From Candidatus Poribacteria bacterium (GTDB lineage Bacteria > Poribacteria > WGA-4E > WGA-3G), in the NCBI GenBank assembly GCA_028820845.1, contig JAPPII010000013.1:1-64000 (forward strand): a stretch of DNA of 64,000 nucleotides, in the 5' to 3' direction. The position numbers and the translations under genes were made by a program. Shown piece by piece: positions 54,387-63,259 of this stretch. The notes under the pieces are model-generated. The model was not told the DNA's origin, made no database searches, and saw only the letters and a program-made list of their open reading frames with translations. Positions within the stretch are counted from its first letter, which is position 1; the number at the start of each line of letters is the position of its first letter.

Positions 54387-56393
54387 ATGGAAACAGATTC
54401 ACGTCTAACCTTAGTCATCGTCGGTAACGGCATGGTGAGTTACAAATTTTGTGAGAGACTTGTCGAGAACGGTGCAACTGCCCAATTTCATGTTGTCGTG
54501 TTTGGTGAAGAACGTGTACCCGCCTATGACAGGGTGCATCTCACTGAATTCTTCGGCAGTGACGATACAGAGGACCTCCTGTTAGCCCCGGAAACCTGGT
54601 ATACGGAAAATGGAATTGAGCTGCATCTTGGTACTTCGGTTGAATCGATAGATCGCGAACAGCGTATTATCCATACGAGTTCAGATCTCTATATCGAGTA
54701 CGATAAACTTGTTTTCGCGACAGGCTCATACCCTTTTGTTCCATCTATTGATGGAACGAACCTACCGGGTGTGTTTGTTTACCGAACGATTGATGATCTT
54801 AGGGATATTGAGGACTACAGTCGCAATGCCAAGAGTGTAGCGGCGATAGGCGGTGGACTTCTGGGGTTGGAAGTGACGCGCGCCCTTGAAATTAGTAGAG
54901 AAGAGGGAGGCATTGAGGCGCATATTGTACATCGTTCTTCCCACTTGATGTCGCGGCAATTGAACCCAGATGCAGCCGCAGTCCTTCAAAACAAAGTGGA
55001 AGAGATGGATATACGGGTGCATCTCAATAAACAGACAACACATATTACAGCGGAGGGGAAAACCCGTGTGTTGCACTTTACAGACGGATCTCTGCTTCCT
55101 GTTGAGATGGTTGTCATTTCAGCAGGCGTTCGACCACGGGATGAGTTGGCACGTGCATGCAATCTCATTTGTAGTGTTGACGGTGGAATTGAAATTAATG
55201 ATGAATTACAAACCTCAGATACCGACATCTACGCTATTGGCGAATGTGCCTCACATAAGGGAAAGTTCTATGGGCTCGTTTCGCCCGGCTATAAAATGGC
55301 TGAAGTTCTGGCTAAAAACCTCACAGCGGTAGAAAAACAGAATGAGAAGCGGCTTCAACGCTTTGAAGGTGGTGATGTATCAACTACGCTGAAGTTGATG
55401 GGCGTTGATGTTGCTGTGTTTGGTGAATATCGTTCAGAAGATGCACACATTACCTTTGCTAATAGCGATGTCTATCGACAATTAGCGTACCGCAATGGTA
55501 AGTGTGTGGGTGCAACGGTGGTTGGAATTTGGCGAGAGATGGGAAAGGTACAACAAGCAGTGGCTGCGAATAGACGAATATGGTTCTGGAACTCTTGGCG
55601 TTTCCGAAGGAAAGGCAAACTTTGGCGTGAACAAAGTATGCAAGGTGTCCAAAACTGGTCAGAGGACACGGTTATTTGTAATTGTACTGGTGTGAAACGC
55701 GGTGAACTGAGTCACGCTTGTACAACCGGGTGTCGGACTGTTGCAGCGTTGTCGGAAACCACGGGTGCCGCGACTGTTTGTGGGATGTGCGTCCCTTTAT
55801 TGGAAGAATTAATTATCGGGATGCCGACTGTTAGCGAGCGATACGAAGACAATCCTCCATTACAATATTCATGGAGAGGACTGTTTGGTGCTTCGCTTGT
55901 CGGTTTGTTTCTGGTGCTATTGACCTATTTTTCAAGGCCTATCCCTTTTTCCGCTACGGCGCAGAATCTCCATCACGTCATTGACGCGTTGTGGCGCGAT
56001 AACTTCTGGAAACAGGTCACTGGTTATACGCTCCTTGGACTCTCGGCGGGTGCACTCATTTTATCATTACGGAAGCGGTGGAAATGGCTTCCGTTTGGAG
56101 ATTTCGGAATCTGGAGACTCATTCATGCGTTAATTGGGATTGGAACCCTCGTTTTTCTTGTCGCCCATACCGGTTTTCGGTTGGGGAACAATCTAAATCA
56201 AATATTGATGATGAGCTTCCTTATGCTAAACCTTGTTGGGACGTTAGGTGGAGGAATAACAGCCTTGTCAGCAAAACGGGGGAGTACTCCATTGCATCGA
56301 TGGCAGAACTGGCTCATCCGAGTGCATACTGTGTTATTCTGGCCACTACCGGTATTAATTCTTTTTCATATCATTGCCATCTACTATTTTTAA
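54387..56393 (+). CDS. NirB-like FAD/NAD reductase fused to [2Fe-2S] BFD domain and cytochrome b-type membrane domain
   Basis: 668 residues from ATG 54387 (a TTG at 54357 is also open). Residues about 5-300: FAD-dependent pyridine nucleotide reductase as in NirB (VIVGNGMVSYKFCERL, YDKLVFATGSYPFVP, AIGGGLLGLEVTRAL, IYAIGECASHKG). About 425-480: BFD-like [2Fe-2S] domain with C431, C433, C465 and C468. About 490-668: four to five transmembrane segments with paired histidines (WRLIHALIG, FLVAHTGF, RVHTVLFW, LFHIIAIYYF) suited to b-heme. This would pass electrons from NAD(P)H through flavin and FeS to membrane heme. It is 1 bp from the multiheme cytochrome gene, the likely acceptor. Confidence 0.88.
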   Translation: METDSRLTLVIVGNGMVSYKFCERLVENGATAQFHVVVFGEERVPAYDRVHLTEFFGSDDTEDLLLAPETWYTENGIELHLGTSVESIDREQRIIHTSSDLYIEYDKLVFATGSYPFVPSIDGTNLPGVFVYRTIDDLRDIEDYSRNAKSVAAIGGGLLGLEVTRALEISREEGGIEAHIVHRSSHLMSRQLNPDAAAVLQNKVEEMDIRVHLNKQTTHITAEGKTRVLHFTDGSLLPVEMVVISAGVRPRDELARACNLICSVDGGIEINDELQTSDTDIYAIGECASHKGKFYGLVSPGYKMAEVLAKNLTAVEKQNEKRLQRFEGGDVSTTLKLMGVDVAVFGEYRSEDAHITFANSDVYRQLAYRNGKCVGATVVGIWREMGKVQQAVAANRRIWFWNSWRFRRKGKLWREQSMQGVQNWSEDTVICNCTGVKRGELSHACTTGCRTVAALSETTGAATVCGMCVPLLEELIIGMPTVSERYEDNPPLQYSWRGLFGASLVGLFLVLLTYFSRPIPFSATAQNLHHVIDALWRDNFWKQVTGYTLLGLSAGALILSLRKRWKWLPFGDFGIWRLIHALIGIGTLVFLVAHTGFRLGNNLNQILMMSFLMLNLVGTLGGGITALSAKRGSTPLHRWQNWLIRVHTVLFWPLPVLILFHIIAIYYF

Positions 56394-56394
56394 A

Positions 56395-57732
56395 ATGGGT
56401 TGGATTAGAAGAAACGCCTCTTGGTTGTGCTGGCTCCTACTCACCATGAGTATTGGCTGCTATTTTACCTTTTTGTTGGTAACAGATCATAACAAACGGA
56501 TATTCTTACCCGGTGAGACTTCGCATGGACATTACCAAATTGAGGTGAAATGTGGAGCGTGCCATACACCGATGCGAGGGGTAAAACAGGAGGCATGTCT
56601 CCAGTGCCACGCCGCAGAACTAAAAATTGCCAACGATACACATCCAGAAAAAAAGTTTACCGACCCACGGAACGCTGATCTTATTGCTGTTTTGGATGCT
56701 CGGAGATGCATCACCTGTCATGTGGAGCATGAGCCAGATATGACCCGTTCAATAGGACTGACGCTTCCAACAGATTACTGTTTCCGCTGCCATGCTGATA
56801 TCGGTAATGAACGTCCGAGTCATCAGGGCCTCGGATTTGATACATGTGCTTCTGCTGGATGTCACAACTTTCACGACAATCGGGCATTATACGAAGATTT
56901 CCTAAGTAAACACCTTGATGAACCGGATGTTTTAGATGAAGCAACCGGACCAGCACCAAACATGACACAGTTTCTCCATCTGTTTGAGGGAATCGCGACC
57001 GAACCGCTAAGTGCCACTGAACAAGATGCACCCGTTGACGTGAATTTGGATTCTACGCTACTATATGAATGGGAAAACACGGCACATGCGCAAGCTGGGG
57101 TCAACTGTCAGAACTGTCATACACAGAGTGGGGTCTGGAAAAATGAACTCACACATCGCGCATGCCAGACTTGCCATAGTAGTGAAGTGGACGGTTTCCT
57201 AAAAGGTAAGCACGGCATGCGCCTCGCGCAGGAACTAAGCCCGATGTCCCCCGGTATCGCACGACTCCCGATGAAGTCCGAAGCACACGCCAGAAACTTG
57301 ACATGTGTATCTTGTCACAGTGCACATCGCTTTGATAGACGATATGCTGCCGTGAATGCATGTCTCTTCTGTCATAATGATACGCACAGTTTGGCATATA
57401 CGCACTCACAGCACTTCGCCTTATGGGAATCAGAAATGAGCGGTGAAGCAGAAGCGGGTAGCGGTGTATCCTGTGCTACTTGTCATCTACCACGCGAAAT
57501 CCATAAGCAGGCTAACATTGAAAAAGTTGTTGTTCAGCACAATCAGAATGACAGTCTGAGACCGAATGAAAAGATGATTCGGAGTGTCTGCATGAATTGC
57601 CACGGACTCGGATTCTCCATCGACGCTTTGGCAGATCGAATGCTCATCGAAACGAACTTCAACGGAACGCCGTCCGAACATATTGAAAGTTTAGATATGG
57701 TTAAACAGCGGCTTAAAAGGAGAATAGAATGA
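56395..57732 (+). CDS. Membrane-anchored multiheme cytochrome c
   Basis: 445 residues. N-terminal membrane anchor (ASWLCWLLLTMSIGCYFTFL) and an extracytoplasmic domain with ten CxxCH heme motifs (CGACH, CLQCH, CITCH, CFRCH, CQNCH, CQTCH, CVSCH, CLFCH, CATCH, CMNCH) plus one CX4CH (CASAGCH). The spacing, with paired motifs in the first half, resembles NapC/NrfH-fed or octaheme-type relay proteins, but no catalytic motif of nitrite or hydroxylamine enzymes is recognised. The start ATG lies 1 bp after the reductase stop, and its end overlaps the next gene by 4 bp (ATGA), so the three genes are one translational unit. Confidence 0.93.
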   Translation: MGWIRRNASWLCWLLLTMSIGCYFTFLLVTDHNKRIFLPGETSHGHYQIEVKCGACHTPMRGVKQEACLQCHAAELKIANDTHPEKKFTDPRNADLIAVLDARRCITCHVEHEPDMTRSIGLTLPTDYCFRCHADIGNERPSHQGLGFDTCASAGCHNFHDNRALYEDFLSKHLDEPDVLDEATGPAPNMTQFLHLFEGIATEPLSATEQDAPVDVNLDSTLLYEWENTAHAQAGVNCQNCHTQSGVWKNELTHRACQTCHSSEVDGFLKGKHGMRLAQELSPMSPGIARLPMKSEAHARNLTCVSCHSAHRFDRRYAAVNACLFCHNDTHSLAYTHSQHFALWESEMSGEAEAGSGVSCATCHLPREIHKQANIEKVVVQHNQNDSLRPNEKMIRSVCMNCHGLGFSIDALADRMLIETNFNGTPSEHIESLDMVKQRLKRRIE

Positions 57733-58325
57733 AAAATTTGAAACATGCTGTCATAAACGGGGTTCATCTACTCGCCCTATTTATACTTTCGGTGGTTACC
57801 TTTGCCGGTTGTAGTGCTGAGGGGCCTGAATCAGGTGGGATTTCACCGCAGAAGATGGCGGATGCACTCCACGCAGTCATGGAGGCTAACAGAACGGTTT
57901 ACACACGGAACGTTGTAAATCGTTTGATGGAAGAAGAGCAGGTTATTGAGGCGAGTGAATACTGGAAAGATGACAAAGCATTACCGTTGCCAGCACAGAT
58001 ATTTCGGATGGGTGCAGAGATGGTGTCTGAGAAAAATATTGGGTTCACCTATGCCTTGCTATCTATGTGGCCCATCAACAAGCAGAATGCTCCCAAAACG
58101 GAAGCAGAAAAAATGGGACTAAAGTACGTTTTTGATAATCCCGGCGAAAATTATTACACAGCGGAAAAACTCGGTGGACAAAATTACTTCACCGCTGTCT
58201 ATGCAGATACTGCAGTTGCACAAGCCTGTATTGAATGCCACAATGCTCACCAAGATAGTCCGAGATCTGATTTTGAGTTGGGTTCGGTCATGGGAGGCAT
58301 CGTCATCCGAATTCCGCTCAATTGA
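57729..58325 (+). CDS. DUF3365 (Tll0287-like) heme lipoprotein
   Basis: 198 residues. Lipoprotein signal with lipobox TFAGC. The body matches DUF3365: YTRNVVNRLM, IGFTYALLSMWPINKQNAP, YYTAEKLGGQNYFTAVYADT and one heme motif CIECHNAHQDSPR close to the C-terminus. Such domains are PAS-like heme sensors or small periplasmic c-type cytochromes. Overlaps the multiheme gene by ATGA. Likely the third component of the redox chain, tethered to the outside of a membrane. Confidence 0.9.
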   Translation: MKNLKHAVINGVHLLALFILSVVTFAGCSAEGPESGGISPQKMADALHAVMEANRTVYTRNVVNRLMEEEQVIEASEYWKDDKALPLPAQIFRMGAEMVSEKNIGFTYALLSMWPINKQNAPKTEAEKMGLKYVFDNPGENYYTAEKLGGQNYFTAVYADTAVAQACIECHNAHQDSPRSDFELGSVMGGIVIRIPLN

Positions 58326-58498
58326 GCATCTTCGCGAGAGGCACAAGAACGAGGATGGGTTATCCCTCTCTGGGGCCGCTTTACAACGCTGTTATACATT
58401 TGACAGTGGCGTTTTCGATAACTCACATGCGGAATGCACAGCCGCGTGCCCTCGCTGCAGTGTTTCATTTAGGGTAACTGTAGGGCATTCTGCATTTT

Positions 58499-60382
58499 TT
58501 ACCGATGAAATCGCCGTTCGAGTTCATCGCGTCCCATCTCGACGATAATGGGTCGTGAGTGCGGGCAATTAAAGGGTAGCTTTGCCTCCGATAACTCTTT
58601 GAGGAGGTTTATCATCTCTTTCGTATCCAGTGTATCCCCTGCCTTAACAGCCGATTTACATGCGAGGGTTATCAAGGCGTTCTCAATCGCTTCCGGGATT
58701 TGCACTTCAGTGTGTGGTTGCGTTGGGAGTTTGTCGAGTAGGTCCGTAACGGTCTGTGCAGCGACACGTGTCGGCAGAGGTGCCGGAATTGCCCGAATCA
58801 AAATAGTATTCCCACCGAATTCCTCCAAATCAAAACCGAGTTTCTTAAAGATGTCGCCGTGAATCTTGAGAGTACCGAGCTGCTGCGCCGTGGCTTCCAG
58901 CGTGACGGGTAATAGCAGCCCTTGCACAGGAATACCATCGGTTTTCATCTGGTTGACGAAGCGTTCGTAAAGGACGCGCTCCGCAGCGACGTGTTGATCA
59001 ATAAAGAAGATTTTATCTCTCGCCTCAACGACAATGTAGGTCTTAAAAAGATTGGTTTTCAGTTGGATATGCTCAAAATCGAGCAGACTGAGATCGGTGT
59101 CTTCAGGAACCTGCTGCTGCGGGGGTTGCACAACAATTTCAGTAGGCGCAACTATCTGTTGGTTGTCGGTTGCTGGCGATGTGTGAGAAGTTTGTAACCC
59201 CGAACTCCCGCTTTCCGCTTCCACAGGACTCTCTGGCTGACTGCTGACTGCTGATGGCTGACCTCTAAATTGTGTGCGTTGTCCCTTCCCAGTAATAGGT
59301 GTGGAGACCCGTTGTGGTAGACTGATATCGCGGTGCTTAGCGGTTGCCTCGGATTGCGAAGGTTCAACGGCTGTCTCGATTTTTGGGATGTACTTCGCTT
59401 TATGGATGGCGTTACGGAGCATCCGAACGATACCGCTGTAAATTGTACGTTCGTTCCGAAAACGCACCTCTATTTTGGCGGGATGTACGTTGACATCAAC
59501 GGCTTCGGGATCGAGCGTTAGGAAAAGTAGGGCGACAGGCTGCCGGTCCTTGACAATCATGGAACTGAGTGCTTCTGTGAGTGCTGCAGCTATGATGGGA
59601 CTGCGAATCGGTCGCTGGTTGAGAAAAAAGAGTTGATACTCACGGTTCGGTTTTGTAAATTCCGGTTTCCCGAGTAAGCCATACATCTTCAAGTCGGGCA
59701 ATTCTTCTGTAAATTCGATAAGATTGTCAGCGAATTCTTTGCCGTATATGAGGCGTACCCGCTCCAAGTGTGAATCACACGCGCGAACATCAAGAATGGA
59801 TCTGCTGTTGTGTGTTAGCGAAAATTGGATGTTCGGATGTGCGAGGGCTGTCCATGTTACTTGCCGCGTGACGTGGTTCATCTCTGTGGTATCGGTTTTC
59901 AGAAACTTCAGACGTGCCGGGACGTTGTAAAACAGGTTGTTGACCGACATGTGGGTGCCGGGAGAACATCCGCTTTCTTGCACGGATCGGAAGACACCAC
60001 CGTCAACATTCACCTTTGTGCCAATGAGTGCGTCAGGTGTACGGGTGAGGAGTTCAAATTGTGAGACCGAGGCGATACTGGCTAAGGCTTCACCCCGGAA
60101 TCCAAAGGTTTGAATCTGCGTAAGGTCTTCGATACGGTTGACTTTGCTCGTTGCATGGCGTTCTAAGGCGAGGAGCGCGTCCTCACGTTCCATGCCGCTG
60201 CCGTTATCGGAGACGTGGATAAGACGTTTCCCACCGGCACGGACTTCGACGCGAATCGAAGTGCTTTCAGCATCCACAGCGTTTTCGATAAGTTCTTTAA
60301 CGACTGAAGCAGGACGTTCGACAACTTCGCCTGCGGCGATTTTGTTGGCGACATCTGCAGAGAGTATTTTAATTTTTGGCAT
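58499..60382 (-). CDS. mutL: DNA mismatch repair protein MutL
   Basis: 627 residues. GHKL ATPase N-domain: ENAVDAESTSIRVEV, DNGSGM, TFGFRGEALASIASVS. The C-terminal endonuclease-type motifs are present as DQHVAAERVLYE (usual DQHAxxE, here A to V), ACKSAVKAGD and CPHSRP. MutL with these motifs nicks DNA itself, as expected for a bacterium lacking MutH. The linker (about residues 350-400) contains translated low-complexity repeat (QPSAVSSQPESP), encoded at 59235-59263. No mutS is in the window. Start MPKIKILS at 60382. Confidence 0.97.
   Translation of the reverse strand: MPKIKILSADVANKIAAGEVVERPASVVKELIENAVDAESTSIRVEVRAGGKRLIHVSDNGSGMEREDALLALERHATSKVNRIEDLTQIQTFGFRGEALASIASVSQFELLTRTPDALIGTKVNVDGGVFRSVQESGCSPGTHMSVNNLFYNVPARLKFLKTDTTEMNHVTRQVTWTALAHPNIQFSLTHNSRSILDVRACDSHLERVRLIYGKEFADNLIEFTEELPDLKMYGLLGKPEFTKPNREYQLFFLNQRPIRSPIIAAALTEALSSMIVKDRQPVALLFLTLDPEAVDVNVHPAKIEVRFRNERTIYSGIVRMLRNAIHKAKYIPKIETAVEPSQSEATAKHRDISLPQRVSTPITGKGQRTQFRGQPSAVSSQPESPVEAESGSSGLQTSHTSPATDNQQIVAPTEIVVQPPQQQVPEDTDLSLLDFEHIQLKTNLFKTYIVVEARDKIFFIDQHVAAERVLYERFVNQMKTDGIPVQGLLLPVTLEATAQQLGTLKIHGDIFKKLGFDLEEFGGNTILIRAIPAPLPTRVAAQTVTDLLDKLPTQPHTEVQIPEAIENALITLACKSAVKAGDTLDTKEMINLLKELSEAKLPFNCPHSRPIIVEMGRDELERRFHR
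59235..59263. repeat. Low-complexity repeat in the mutL linker
   Basis: GGCTGACTGCTGACTGCTGA-type heptamers, in frame, coding for SAVSSQ on the minus strand. Same class as 28804-28842. Confidence 0.6.
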
Positions 60383-60544
60383 TTTTTAACGATCGCTCCT
60401 GGGCTGGGGTCCCCATAGCGAATAGCGTATGGGGCGAAGTCCTTCGTTCTTGCAGGTTTCCGGTTAATCTACGTTCTCTTACGGTTTTGGAACTGCTTTT
60501 AGAAATTTTCATCATACCTTCCGGGGTGAATACAGATTGGGCCC

Positions 60545-62593
60545 TCAGGAATCCTCTTGGTACAGGTGACAGTGGCAGGAATGCGTCTGTGTGAAATGCA
60601 ATTCGTCTGGATATGTGTCTTTACACACAGGCATTACTTCTGGGCAACGTGGGTGAAAGTGGCATCCAGATGGGCGATTGATTGGCGAAGGCACGTCCCC
60701 TTCTAATCTAATCTTTTTAACACCTGTCTGCTCGTCCATCTTCGGTACAGCAGAGAGGAGTGCGCGTGTATACGGGTGCTTGGGAGAATCGAAAATCTCC
60801 TCTGTTGTCCCGCGTTCAACGATTTTACCGAGATACATCACTGCTACCTCGTCCGCAAAATACTCAACGACGGAAAGGTTGTGTGTGATGAAGAGATACG
60901 TGAGATTAAAATCCGTTTGTAGCGATTTTAGTAGATTGAGTATCTGTGCTTGCACGGACACATCCAATGCGCTGGTGGCTTCGTCGCAAACGATGAATTC
61001 TGGATCGACAGCGAGGCACCTTGCAATACCGATGCGTTGCCTTTGACCCCCAGAGAATTCGTGCGGGTAGCGTGTTACCATATCCGGCGATAAGCCGACG
61101 CGACGCATCAGTTCTGCGATTCGCTCGTGGCGTTCGTCAGTTGATCCACCGATATTGTGTGCTTGCATTCCCTCTTGGATAATAGCCCCAACGGTCATCC
61201 GTGGATTAAGGGATGCATAAGGGTCTTGGAAAATAATTTGCATCCGTTTCCGATACGGATGTAGCTGCTCACGCTTCACAGTAGCGATGTTAATGCCATC
61301 ATAAGTGAGCTCGCCTTCGACAGGTATCCCTAATCGGAGAACGGCTTTTCCGAGTGATGTCTTGCCGGACCCCGACTCGCCGACCAATGCGAGCGTTTTA
61401 CCGCGTGGAATATCGAACGTGACATCGTCAACGGCATAAACGTAGCCGACTGTCCGTTTTAAAACTCCCTTTTGGATCGGATAGTGGACGCAGAGGTCTT
61501 TCACTTGAAGTTGGGAGTGGGTTTCTGTCAATTGTGTTGGAATTTCGCTATCTTCTCGGTCTATCTCTGTTTCAAGTTCAAGTTTTGTTGCCTCGGTTCC
61601 AGAGGCGTTGAACGGAGGATTAGAGTTATAGAGATGACAGGCGACGTTGTGTTCGTTGCCATTGACGCGCTGCAGCGTCGGAACGATATTTTCACATCCG
61701 TCCATGACTTTCGGACACCGTTCAGCGAACCTACAACCCTCGTTATATTCAGTTGCTTTCGGGACTCTGCCTGTAATTGTGCGGAGTTGCGTGCCGCGTT
61801 TATCACGTGCCGGTGTTGATTCGAGAAGTTTCACGGTATACGGGTGTTGTGGGGTCTTGTAAAGTTGTTCCCATGTGCCTGTCTCGGCAATTTTCCCCGC
61901 ATACATGACAGCGACGCGGTCGGCGATGTTCGCAACGACCCCTAAATCGTGTGTGATTAACAGCACTGCCATCCGCAGTTCTTGCTGGAGGCGTTGGATG
62001 AGCTCGAGAATCTGTGCTTGGATGGTGACATCGAGAGCTGTCGTTGGTTCGTCGGCGATGAGCAGTCCTGGGTGACAGGAGAGTGCCATAGCAATCATGA
62101 CGCGTTGTTTCATGCCACCGGACATCTGGTGCGGGTATTCATCGTAACGGGCAGCGGGTTCTGGAATACCGACGAGATTAAGCATTTCGATCGCTGCAGT
62201 CCGTGCAGCCGTTCCACGCAGATGCTGATGCTGTCGGATCGCTTCTGAAATCTGGTTGCCGATCGTGAAAACTGGATTCAGGCTGGTCATCGGCTCTTGG
62301 AATATCATGGCGATGTCGTTGCCCTGAATTTTCCGCTTCTCGACTTCTGAGAGTTGTGTGATGTCTTGACCTTTATAGGAAATAGCACCGCCTGCGATGA
62401 ACCCAGCGGGTTTCGCAACGAGTTGGATGATGGAGAGGGCAGTGACGCTTTTACCACAACCTGATTCACCGACGAGTGCGAAAATCTCGTTCGGTTTGAT
62501 GTCGAAAGAGATGCCATCAACGGCACGCGCGACCCCTTCTGGCGTGCGAAAATAGGTTTTGAGATTCTGGACGCTGAGCAATGTGTCGTTCAT
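60545..62593 (-). CDS. Fused oligopeptide-type ABC transporter ATPase (two nucleotide-binding domains)
   Basis: 682 residues, two complete ABC ATPases in one chain, equal to OppD/DppD and OppF/DppF fused. NBD1: Walker A GESGCGKS, signature MSGGMKQR, Walker B LLIADEPTTALD. NBD2: GESGSGKTS, FSGGQRQR, FIVCDEATSALD. Each ends with the oligopeptide-type C-terminal cysteine region (CRFAERCPKVMDGC; CHFHPRCPEVMPVC). The pair drives uptake of peptides or related solutes; its permeases and binding protein are not in the window. Such fusions are regular in several phyla, so it is not a rearrangement. Confidence 0.95.
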   Translation of the reverse strand: MNDTLLSVQNLKTYFRTPEGVARAVDGISFDIKPNEIFALVGESGCGKSVTALSIIQLVAKPAGFIAGGAISYKGQDITQLSEVEKRKIQGNDIAMIFQEPMTSLNPVFTIGNQISEAIRQHQHLRGTAARTAAIEMLNLVGIPEPAARYDEYPHQMSGGMKQRVMIAMALSCHPGLLIADEPTTALDVTIQAQILELIQRLQQELRMAVLLITHDLGVVANIADRVAVMYAGKIAETGTWEQLYKTPQHPYTVKLLESTPARDKRGTQLRTITGRVPKATEYNEGCRFAERCPKVMDGCENIVPTLQRVNGNEHNVACHLYNSNPPFNASGTEATKLELETEIDREDSEIPTQLTETHSQLQVKDLCVHYPIQKGVLKRTVGYVYAVDDVTFDIPRGKTLALVGESGSGKTSLGKAVLRLGIPVEGELTYDGINIATVKREQLHPYRKRMQIIFQDPYASLNPRMTVGAIIQEGMQAHNIGGSTDERHERIAELMRRVGLSPDMVTRYPHEFSGGQRQRIGIARCLAVDPEFIVCDEATSALDVSVQAQILNLLKSLQTDFNLTYLFITHNLSVVEYFADEVAVMYLGKIVERGTTEEIFDSPKHPYTRALLSAVPKMDEQTGVKKIRLEGDVPSPINRPSGCHFHPRCPEVMPVCKDTYPDELHFTQTHSCHCHLYQEDS

Positions 62594-63259
62594 AATACTA
62601 CTTTAGCACGGAATTTGGTAAAAGTCAAGCGGAATTTGTATCTATGATTTTCGGAGGGAGTCGCAAGGTAGAATCGGAATCGGGGATCCTGCTACAGTTG
62701 TAAATCATTGCCTGACAAAATATTTTTTTTATCAAATTCTTCGGTGTCAAAACCCCCAGTCTTTAGGCGGGGGATGTAGACACCGCCAATGTTTTTCGTA
62801 GTTTTTCCTAAACCTTTTTCTTTCTAAATCGTCTAAATAGTAGAGTGTTCGGCATTGGTTGTACGTTGATGCACTGGTATATTGCTTGATATTCAGACAA
62901 CGACGTAAAAGCCTGCACGACTCATAAATATCTAAAATATGCTTGACAGTCGTGAGTAGGGAAAGAATTTGCTGAAAAGCACATCCCACTTGAAATATAC
63001 GACTCAAAACGTTCTTGAGGACACTTCGGTGTCGCAGTTAGGGCATTAACTGTTGCAGTAGGCTTCGTAAGACTTGCTACGCAAGCAGTGGTCGTTGATC
63101 GCACGATCTCACACAAAGTGCAGAATTCTAAGAATCTCTGTGCTTTAGCACAGAGAGTATGTCAAGAGGCAACGACTCAGCAGCAGACTTTTTCTTGGAT
63201 TTCGTCCGATCCTTGAACTTGTGCTCGATTGAATCACATTCACAAAGGAGAAAAAATTG
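62594..63259. other. Hairpin-rich non-coding region with IS200/IS605-type end
   Basis: 666 bases without a convincing gene. At 62742-62785 a composite hairpin (outer CGGTGTC/GACACCG, inner CCCCC/GGGGG) looks like the terminal hairpin of an IS200/IS605 element. Further: a UUCG-capped GACAC/GTGTC hairpin at 63020-63033, CTTGC/GCAAG near 63072 and a 10-bp near-perfect palindrome at 63135-63156 (TCTCTGTGCT / AGCACAGAGA). Minus-strand frames inside (86 and 64 residues) show no known protein. It may be a remnant element or a structured RNA. Confidence 0.45.

Noticed and set aside
60545-62593. Gene-fusion artefact of two ABC ATPase genes
   Set aside because: The linker is continuous and both halves are complete; fused DppD-DppF-type proteins are widespread, so it is not treated as an anomaly.
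62747-63116. Two minus-strand frames of 86 and 64 residues as possible transposase fragments
   Set aside because: They overlap the hairpins of the region, show no recognisable motif of TnpA or TnpB and lack ribosome-binding sites; kept only as a remnant-region note.
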